This document shows positions 58,939 to 64,000 of a stretch of 64,000 nt of DNA, one piece after another. Location of the stretch: positions 39,695 to 103,694 of the forward strand of contig NZ_BAAAPN010000056.1 of NCBI RefSeq assembly GCF_039531165.1. Reading direction: 5' to 3'. This DNA is from Nostocoides_A vanveenii. GTDB taxonomy: Bacteria; Actinomycetota; Actinomycetes; Actinomycetales; Dermatophilaceae. The position numbers were made by a program, and so were the translations under genes. The notes beneath the pieces were generated by a model. The model saw only the letters and a list, made by a program, of their open reading frames with translations, did not search any database and had not been told where the DNA came from. The number at the start of each line of letters is the position of its first letter. The first letter of the stretch is position 1.

Positions 58939-61391
58939 CAGCGGGCCCCGACCGTTTGTTGGGTGGGCAGCGCGCGTGGGCGGGCCGCACGCGCAAAGTG
59001 CTTTCGGGACAAGGCCGCCGACACGGCATACAGCTCGCGCGTCAGGTTGTTGAGGCGATCGGTCACCGCCGGCCGGTCGCCCGACGCCAGCTCGACGACG
59101 TCCACCGTACGCAAGCGCGCAAGCGTGGAGCCGATCGCCGCCGCCAACTCCGCGTCGCCGACCACGCCCAGGGCACACTCCAGCCGGCCGAGGGAGAAGG
59201 CGACGGAGCGCGGGTTGTGTTCGTCCGTCAGCAGAAGGGCGATCGCCGACTGTGCGGGTATCGCCGGACCTTGGCCGGAAAGCGTTCGCCGGCGGTGGGT
59301 GATGATGCTGGCGCCCACGTCGAGCACCGACTCCGCGAGCTGCCCGTCGATGATGAAGGGGAGTGCACGGCCGACCGTTTGCCGCAGCAGTCCGCTGGTG
59401 GCCACAGCGCGTTCGAGCCGGGCCCCGGCCTCGATATACCCCCAGGACTCGTCGCGGACCATCGATTCGGCGACGATTCCGGCTACGGCAAGGGTCGACT
59501 CCAGCACGTCGAAGAGCTGGTGCTGCAGTTGCTCGGACGCGGGCGTCTCGATCGCGATGGTGCGTTCCAGCCGGGCGAGGACGTGCCACAGGTCGTGCGG
59601 CACGTTGTCGCGGACTTCCTGAGCGGCCGCGACGAGGCGGCTCGCGGCATACGCGATCGTGCCGCGGCGGCCGGCGTCGGCGAGCACCCGGCGGACATAC
59701 GTCTCCGGTGCTTCGGGCTCGCGGCGCTCGATGCGGGTCAGCGCCGCGAGGGCATCGAGCAGGGCCGCCATGGTGGCATGCCCCGTCGTGCCCGGGCGCC
59801 CCGCGTAGTCCTCGACCAGGTCGTCGGCCACCCGCAGCAGCCGCGTGGTGCCGTCTGCGCGCTCGCAGTAGCGGCCCACCCAAAAGAGGTTCTCGGCCAC
59901 GCGGGGCGGGAAGGTGTGCCGGCGCACGAGTGCGGGCAGGGCGAGGTCGCCCTCGGGGGCGCGGGTGGCCTCCGCCCGCGCGGGTTCGTCGGGTGCCAAG
60001 ACCCACACGTCCTTGGCGATGGTGGCCTCGAAGCTCGGCATCACAAAGGCGTCCGCGTCCTTGGCGACCCGCGCGAGGCCGCCGGGGAGCAGGTCATACC
60101 CGTTCGGGGTCGCGACGCCGAACGTGCGGAGCACGAAGTGGCGCGATTCCAACCCGGTCGGCGTGACGACGGTCGTCTCGGATGCCCGGAGCGCGTCCTG
60201 CGCGGCCCAGGCCCACGGGGCCGCCTCGATCCGTGCGGCGAGTTCGCTGCGACGGGCAGCGCTCAGTTGCCACCCACACAGCGTCACCGTCGGCTGATCG
60301 TGCCCGAAGCGCTTGAAGATCAGCGTGTCCAGGCCGGCCAGGGCATGCCGGCGACCCGCCTCGTCACCGCACCACCACGTCGGTGCGGACGTCAGGAGCA
60401 GGTCCTCGCCGAGCAGATCGCGGGCCAGCGCGGGCAGATAGGGGAGCAGGCCCGGGTTGTCCAGCACCTCGGCACCGATCGGGTTGGCCACACCGACCAT
60501 CCGGCGCCGCGTCGCCTCGAGAAGTCCCGGTATGCCGCGCTCGGACGACCGCAGATCCAGCGGGTCCGCCTCGCGCGCCAGCACCCGGCGGTAGATCACG
60601 TCGACCGCTTCATGCCGGTCGCCCGCAGTGATGACGACGCGCCCGTCGCGCATCGTCAGGTCCTCGGCGATGGCGAGCGGCACGCCCAGCAGCGTGGCGA
60701 GGAATCCGTGCTCGTATGCCGTGTCGCTGTCCGTCCCGGCTGACAGCAGCACCGCCTTGGTCGGCCCGTCCCCGTGCGGGTCGAGGCGCTGTAAGGCTGC
60801 GGTCATGGTGTGGAAGAAGCCGCGCATCCGCGCGAGCGTGACCTCCCGGTGCAGGCCGGCCATGACGCGCGTGGTGATGCGCCGGGTGGCCATGGCGTAG
60901 CCCGCGCCGATCGGCAGCCCGGACCGGTCGGCCAGCACATGCCATTCGCCGTCGGCATGCTGGCCGAGGTCGGCGCCGGTCAGGACGAGTTGGTGCGGCC
61001 CGGCCTGGTGCAGGCCGTCCGCCTGGGGCACAAAACCGGGATGGCCCAGGACGACCTCGGGAGGGATCAGTCCCCGGTGCAACAGGGCGCGGCCGTTGTA
61101 GAGGTCGGTGAGGATCAGATCGAGCAGCCGGGCGCGTTGCTCGAGCCCCGCGTGCAGTCGCGCCCATTGAGCCGATCCGATGACGATCGGCAGCGGATCG
61201 ATAGCCCAGTTCCGCCCTTGCGTATGCCAGCGTGGATCGTCGGCGGGGACCTCGCCGGGGGCTGTCGGGCTGGCCATCGCGCCGAAGCGGATGCCGTCGT
61301 CCTGGATTTGGCGGCGCGCCTCGGCGCGCGCGGCGAGCAGGCCCTTGAGCCCGAGATCGGCGACTGCCGCCGCCACCGGGTCGCTCGTCAC
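58938..61391 (-). CDS. Circularly permuted ATP-grasp and alpha-E fusion protein
   Basis: 817 residues. Residues 1-490 are a circularly permuted ATP-grasp (CP_ATPgrasp) with FGAMASPTAPGEVPADDPRW, LHRGLIPPEVVLGHPGF, LADRSGLPIGAGYAMATRR and VANPIGAEVLDNPGLLPYLP, a predicted carboxylate-amine ligase. From about 495 an alpha-E (DUF403) domain follows, starting FPPRVAENLFWVGRYCERADGTTRLL and all-helical to the end. In many bacteria these are two genes; here they are one. GTG start. The pair with the transglutaminase downstream forms a candidate peptide-ligase and hydrolase system of unknown product. Confidence 0.9.
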   Translation of the reverse strand: MTSDPVAAAVADLGLKGLLAARAEARRQIQDDGIRFGAMASPTAPGEVPADDPRWHTQGRNWAIDPLPIVIGSAQWARLHAGLEQRARLLDLILTDLYNGRALLHRGLIPPEVVLGHPGFVPQADGLHQAGPHQLVLTGADLGQHADGEWHVLADRSGLPIGAGYAMATRRITTRVMAGLHREVTLARMRGFFHTMTAALQRLDPHGDGPTKAVLLSAGTDSDTAYEHGFLATLLGVPLAIAEDLTMRDGRVVITAGDRHEAVDVIYRRVLAREADPLDLRSSERGIPGLLEATRRRMVGVANPIGAEVLDNPGLLPYLPALARDLLGEDLLLTSAPTWWCGDEAGRRHALAGLDTLIFKRFGHDQPTVTLCGWQLSAARRSELAARIEAAPWAWAAQDALRASETTVVTPTGLESRHFVLRTFGVATPNGYDLLPGGLARVAKDADAFVMPSFEATIAKDVWVLAPDEPARAEATRAPEGDLALPALVRRHTFPPRVAENLFWVGRYCERADGTTRLLRVADDLVEDYAGRPGTTGHATMAALLDALAALTRIERREPEAPETYVRRVLADAGRRGTIAYAASRLVAAAQEVRDNVPHDLWHVLARLERTIAIETPASEQLQHQLFDVLESTLAVAGIVAESMVRDESWGYIEAGARLERAVATSGLLRQTVGRALPFIIDGQLAESVLDVGASIITHRRRTLSGQGPAIPAQSAIALLLTDEHNPRSVAFSLGRLECALGVVGDAELAAAIGSTLARLRTVDVVELASGDRPAVTDRLNNLTRELYAVSAALSRKHFARAARPRALPTQQTVGAR

Positions 61392-61556
61392 GCCGCCACC
61401 TTAGAGGACCGGCCACCGGCCGCCCTCGAGTGGATAGGTCGGCAGTGGGAGCCGCCAGACGCCACGCTCGGCACGTCGTGCCGGCGGGGGGTAGCGGACG
61501 TACGCCGCTGCCGCCCGGTGTTTGCGCGCGTGGTGAGCGGCCGCTTACCCTGACTT

Positions 61557-62747
61557 ATGCGTTTGCGAGTCCTGGCCGGTGCGCTGGCCACCCTGATCGT
61601 CCTGGCCGGCTGTGGAGGAGACCCCGGCGCGCTGCCGCGGGCGGACGGGCACGGGCATACGTCCGCGACGGCACCCTCCAGTGCGGCGAGCGCGACGACG
61701 GGGGCGAGCAGCACACCGACGACCGCGCCGGTCGCCCTGCGCTCGGGGGAGCGCTTCGTCGAGTTGCGAATGCCCCATGCCTACACCCCGAAGGCACCGA
61801 CCGTCGGCACCGACGAGTACCGCTGCTTCCTGCTCGACCCGAAGATCACCAAAGACGCGGTGATCACCGGCACTGACTTCCTGCCCGCGAATCCGCAACT
61901 GGTCCACCACGTCATCCTCTACAAAGTCGACCCGGAGGATGTCGCGGCCGCCAAGGCCAAGGACTCGGCCGATCCCGGCGACGGGTGGACCTGCTTCGGC
62001 GGCACCGGTCTCGGCGGTGGCGCCGGTCAGAACATCTGGCGTGCGCCCTGGCTAGGGGCGTGGGCTCCCGGCGGCACCGAGAAGGTCGCCGAGAAGGGCA
62101 TCGGCACACCCCTGCCCAAGGGCAGCCAGATCGTCATGCAGATCCACTACAACCTGATCAACGGCACCGGTCCGGACCAGAGCGCCACGAAGCTGCGTAT
62201 CGCCACCGACAACGGCTCCTACAACTACCTCTACACGCGTCTGCTGCCCGCACCCGTGGAGATGCCCTGCCGCACCGGCGTCGCCAACAAGCTCTGTGCG
62301 CGGGATGCGGCGATGGCCGACAACATCGCGCGCTTCGGGGCCGAGGCGAAGACCGCCGACCTGCTGCACATCCTCTGCGGCGCCGGGCCGGTCGGCCCAA
62401 CTCAGTCGTGTACCACGACCGCCGGCGAGAAGATGGTCGTGCGTGCGCTCTCGGGCCACATGCACTTGCTCGGCCGGGCCATCTCCGTGGTCGCCAACAA
62501 GGGCACACCGCGCGCGAAGACCCTGCTCGACATCACCAACTGGGACTTCGACAACCAGGGCTCGATCCCATTGGACACCCCCACTACGCTGAACCCGAAG
62601 GACACGCTCACGGTCACCTGCACCCACGACCAGTCACTGCGCGACAAGCTCCCCGCCTTCAAGGGGACGACGGAGCGCTATGTGATGTGGGGAGAGGGCA
62701 CGACCGACGAGATGTGTCTCGGGATCGTGTTGTTCACCAAGTCCTGA
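61557..62747 (+). CDS. Lipoprotein with copper type II monooxygenase (PHM-like) fold
   Basis: 396 residues. The lipobox is LAGC near residue 19, then a Thr/Ser/Ala linker to about residue 60. Metal motifs of peptidylglycine alpha-hydroxylating/dopamine monooxygenases are visible: QLVHHVILYKV (His-His), MQIHYNL, LSGHMHLLGR (His-x-His) and a late WGEGTTDEMCLG with a candidate Met ligand. Several cysteines (YRCFL, WTCFGG, MPCRTG, KLCARD, HILCGAG, QSCTTT, VTCTHD) could form disulfides outside the cell. TACCCT precedes the ATG by six bases. The substrate is unknown. Confidence 0.75.
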   Translation: MRLRVLAGALATLIVLAGCGGDPGALPRADGHGHTSATAPSSAASATTGASSTPTTAPVALRSGERFVELRMPHAYTPKAPTVGTDEYRCFLLDPKITKDAVITGTDFLPANPQLVHHVILYKVDPEDVAAAKAKDSADPGDGWTCFGGTGLGGGAGQNIWRAPWLGAWAPGGTEKVAEKGIGTPLPKGSQIVMQIHYNLINGTGPDQSATKLRIATDNGSYNYLYTRLLPAPVEMPCRTGVANKLCARDAAMADNIARFGAEAKTADLLHILCGAGPVGPTQSCTTTAGEKMVVRALSGHMHLLGRAISVVANKGTPRAKTLLDITNWDFDNQGSIPLDTPTTLNPKDTLTVTCTHDQSLRDKLPAFKGTTERYVMWGEGTTDEMCLGIVLFTKS

Positions 62748-62777
62748 CCGCGGTCAGGGAAAGGGCAGGTCGGGCGA

Positions 62778-63665
62778 ATGTCGAAGCAGGACAAGCACAA
62801 TCTCCCCCCCGAGGGCGCCGACGATATCGGTGAGTTCATCACGAAGGCGGGCGGTGGCGGCACCGGCAACCCGGCCGACTACAAGAATGACGGGCGACTG
62901 CGCGGTGACGTCTACGAAGCCGAGATGGAGCGACTGCAGGAGCAACTGGTCCTGTTGCAGTACTGGATCCAGTCGCAAGGATTGAAGGTCCTGGTCATCT
63001 TCGAAGGCCGCGGGTCCGCCGGCAAGGGTGGCGTCATCAAGCGCATCACCGAGCGCACCAGCCCACGCACCGTCCGCGTCGTCGCGCTCCCGAAGCCGAC
63101 CGAGCGGCAGCGCACGCAGTGGTATTTCCAGCGGTATGTCGAGCATCTCCCCGCCGCGGGCGAGATGGTGCTCTTCGACCGGTCCTGGTACAACCGATCC
63201 AATGTCGAATGGGTGATGGGCTACTGCACCGAGGAGGAACATTCGGAGTTCCTGCGCAGCTGCCCCGAGTTCGAGCGGATGCTCGTTCGCTCCGGGATCA
63301 AGGTCATCAAATACTGGTTCTCGGTCTCCTTCGAAGAGCAACGCGCCCGCTTCGAGGCCCGCAACGCCGAGCCCCTCAAGCGGTGGAAGCTCTCCGACAT
63401 GGACCTCGCCGAGCACGAGCTCTATGTGAAGTACTCGATGGCCAAGGACAACACCTTCCAATACACCGACATCAAGCAGGCGCCCTGGTATGTCGTGCCG
63501 TCCGATGACAAGAAGGCGGCGCGCCTGAACTGCATCAATCACCTGTTGAGCCAGTTCGAATACGAAGACGTGGCGCCCGAGGTCATCCAACTGCCCGAGA
63601 TGAAGCAGATGCCGTATGTCCGCCCGCCGATCCAGGACCAGACCTTCGTGGAGCAGCGTTTCTGA
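62778..63665 (+). CDS. ppk2: Polyphosphate kinase 2
   Basis: 295 residues. PPK2 enzymes use polyphosphate to phosphorylate nucleoside di- or monophosphates. Walker A is FEGRGSAGKGGVIKRITE near residues 75-92, the lid module is FDRSWYNRSNVEWVMGY, and KYWFSVSFEEQRARFEAR and WKLSDMDLAEHELYVKYS follow. Length fits the short single-domain class. GGCAGGTCGGGCGA precedes the ATG. It lies 30 bases after the copper lipoprotein on the same strand and is followed by the second IS copy. Confidence 0.94.
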   Translation: MSKQDKHNLPPEGADDIGEFITKAGGGGTGNPADYKNDGRLRGDVYEAEMERLQEQLVLLQYWIQSQGLKVLVIFEGRGSAGKGGVIKRITERTSPRTVRVVALPKPTERQRTQWYFQRYVEHLPAAGEMVLFDRSWYNRSNVEWVMGYCTEEEHSEFLRSCPEFERMLVRSGIKVIKYWFSVSFEEQRARFEARNAEPLKRWKLSDMDLAEHELYVKYSMAKDNTFQYTDIKQAPWYVVPSDDKKAARLNCINHLLSQFEYEDVAPEVIQLPEMKQMPYVRPPIQDQTFVEQRF

Positions 63666-63760
63666 GTTCCCTGGATTCCGCTCCTCAGCGCGGAGCTCGA
63701 TCGCCTAGCCTCGATCGTGCATGAGTGATCGGGGTGTCTGGGGTGTGAAAGTACGGAAGT

Positions 63761-64000
63761 GCCTGTCCTGCAACGGGATACTTGGACTTACGACAGTTCA
63801 AAGTTCCTGAGCGGGAAGGCACTGCGTAGGTGAGGCGTACTTCGTGGTCGAGCGGGTTGGCGGTATCGGGTGACGGGTCGGGCGTGGTCGCCCATGCGGG
63901 CAGTGTCGCGGTGCGGCTTCTTGCTGATCGGGTCGGCCTGACCGAGACGCTCTCGACGGCCCTGGCGCGGCGCGGGTTCGTCCCGGGGCATGACCGGGGC
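63761..64000 (+). mobile_element. IS1380-type insertion sequence, left end (runs off the window)
   Basis: GCCTGTCCTGCAACG at 63761-63775 matches the left end of the remnant at 55229. The leader then diverges, but the transposase start region is again very similar. The orientation is the same as that of the first copy. Confidence 0.72.
63830..64000 (+). CDS. IS1380-family transposase, N-terminus (partial)
   Basis: GTG 63830 opens a frame that reaches the window edge without a stop, 57 codons. It reads SGDGSGVVAHAGSVAVRLLA, then DRVGLTETLSTALARRGFVP, closely matching the fragment at 55298. The intact frame over the shared part suggests this copy may be functional. The catalytic DDE region lies outside the window. 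Confidence 0.75.
   Translation, partial: MRRTSWSSGLAVSGDGSGVVAHAGSVAVRLLADRVGLTETLSTALARRGFVPGHDRG

Noticed and set aside
1..64000. tRNA, rRNA, tmRNA, RNase P RNA or 4.5S RNA genes
   Set aside because: I looked for characteristic arms and saw none; absence by eye is not proof.
1..64000. GTATGCC as a Chi-like polar recombination motif
   Set aside because: Orientation is nearly balanced (about 36 to 30) and intergenic inverted pairs occur, which does not fit a strand-polar motif; genome-wide skew is still to be checked.

Overview
High-GC window, by eye about 70% G+C, with GTG and TTG starts and many starts that look leaderless. The gene content (DUF2469, DUF3152, DUF177-rpmF-rnc-mutM, a TrmD-GNAT fusion, GlnD-linked amt-glnB, GlyRS of the single-chain type) points to an actinomycete, most likely Micrococcales near Intrasporangiaceae/Dermatophilaceae. 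The family placement is inference. One ambiguous base (N at 29625) and a few frameshifts in G/C runs suggest a draft or long-read assembly.

Layout. 1-2606: end of coaD, then DUF177, rpmF, rnc, mutM. 2746-5058: a decayed PIN toxin and a membrane acyltransferase/SGNH protein. 5169-11764: acyP, chorismate mutase, smc, a secreted orphan, a small membrane protein, ftsY. 11850-14676: a two-gene membrane pair of unknown role, a broken nucleotidyltransferase, a DCC-family protein. 14934-20890: amt-glnB-glnD nitrogen module, then ffh. 21045-28498: an orphan small ORF, a hydrolase, a GT4 glycosyltransferase, a sulfonate/nitrate-type ABC operon with an operator-like palindrome, an amidohydrolase and an Rrf2 regulator. 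28771-36353: the rpsP-khpA-rimM-trmD-rplS cluster, interrupted by an opposite-strand two-component system whose kinase runs in frame into a DUF4153/DUF4173 membrane domain, and by a FetB-like permease. 36427-43321: two signal peptidases, rnhB, DUF2469, yraN, comM, dprA, xerC. 43332-46938: DUF3152 protein, aminotransferase, M23 peptidase, endonuclease IV. 47203-53887: rpsB, tsf, a TetR/membrane pair on the other strand, pyrH, frr, cdsA, rlmN. 53892-63665: a Tat-exported propeller-like protein, an IS1380-type remnant abutting glyS, two transglutaminase-fold proteins with a permuted ATP-grasp/alpha-E protein, a copper-monooxygenase-like lipoprotein, ppk2. A second IS1380-type left end runs off the right edge.

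Most of the window is core housekeeping: translation (rpmF, rpsP, rimM, trmD, rplS, rpsB, tsf, frr, rlmN, glyS), protein export (ftsY, ffh, two lepB), nitrogen sensing and chromosome maintenance. The most unusual signal is not a gene: the 7-mer GTATGCC/GGCATAC occurs about once per kilobase on both strands, in all three codon frames, and twice as inverted pairs that form intergenic hairpins. That is the layout of DNA uptake sequences in Neisseria and Haemophilus. The window also carries the transformation genes comM and dprA. The uptake interpretation is inference; the over-representation is visible directly.
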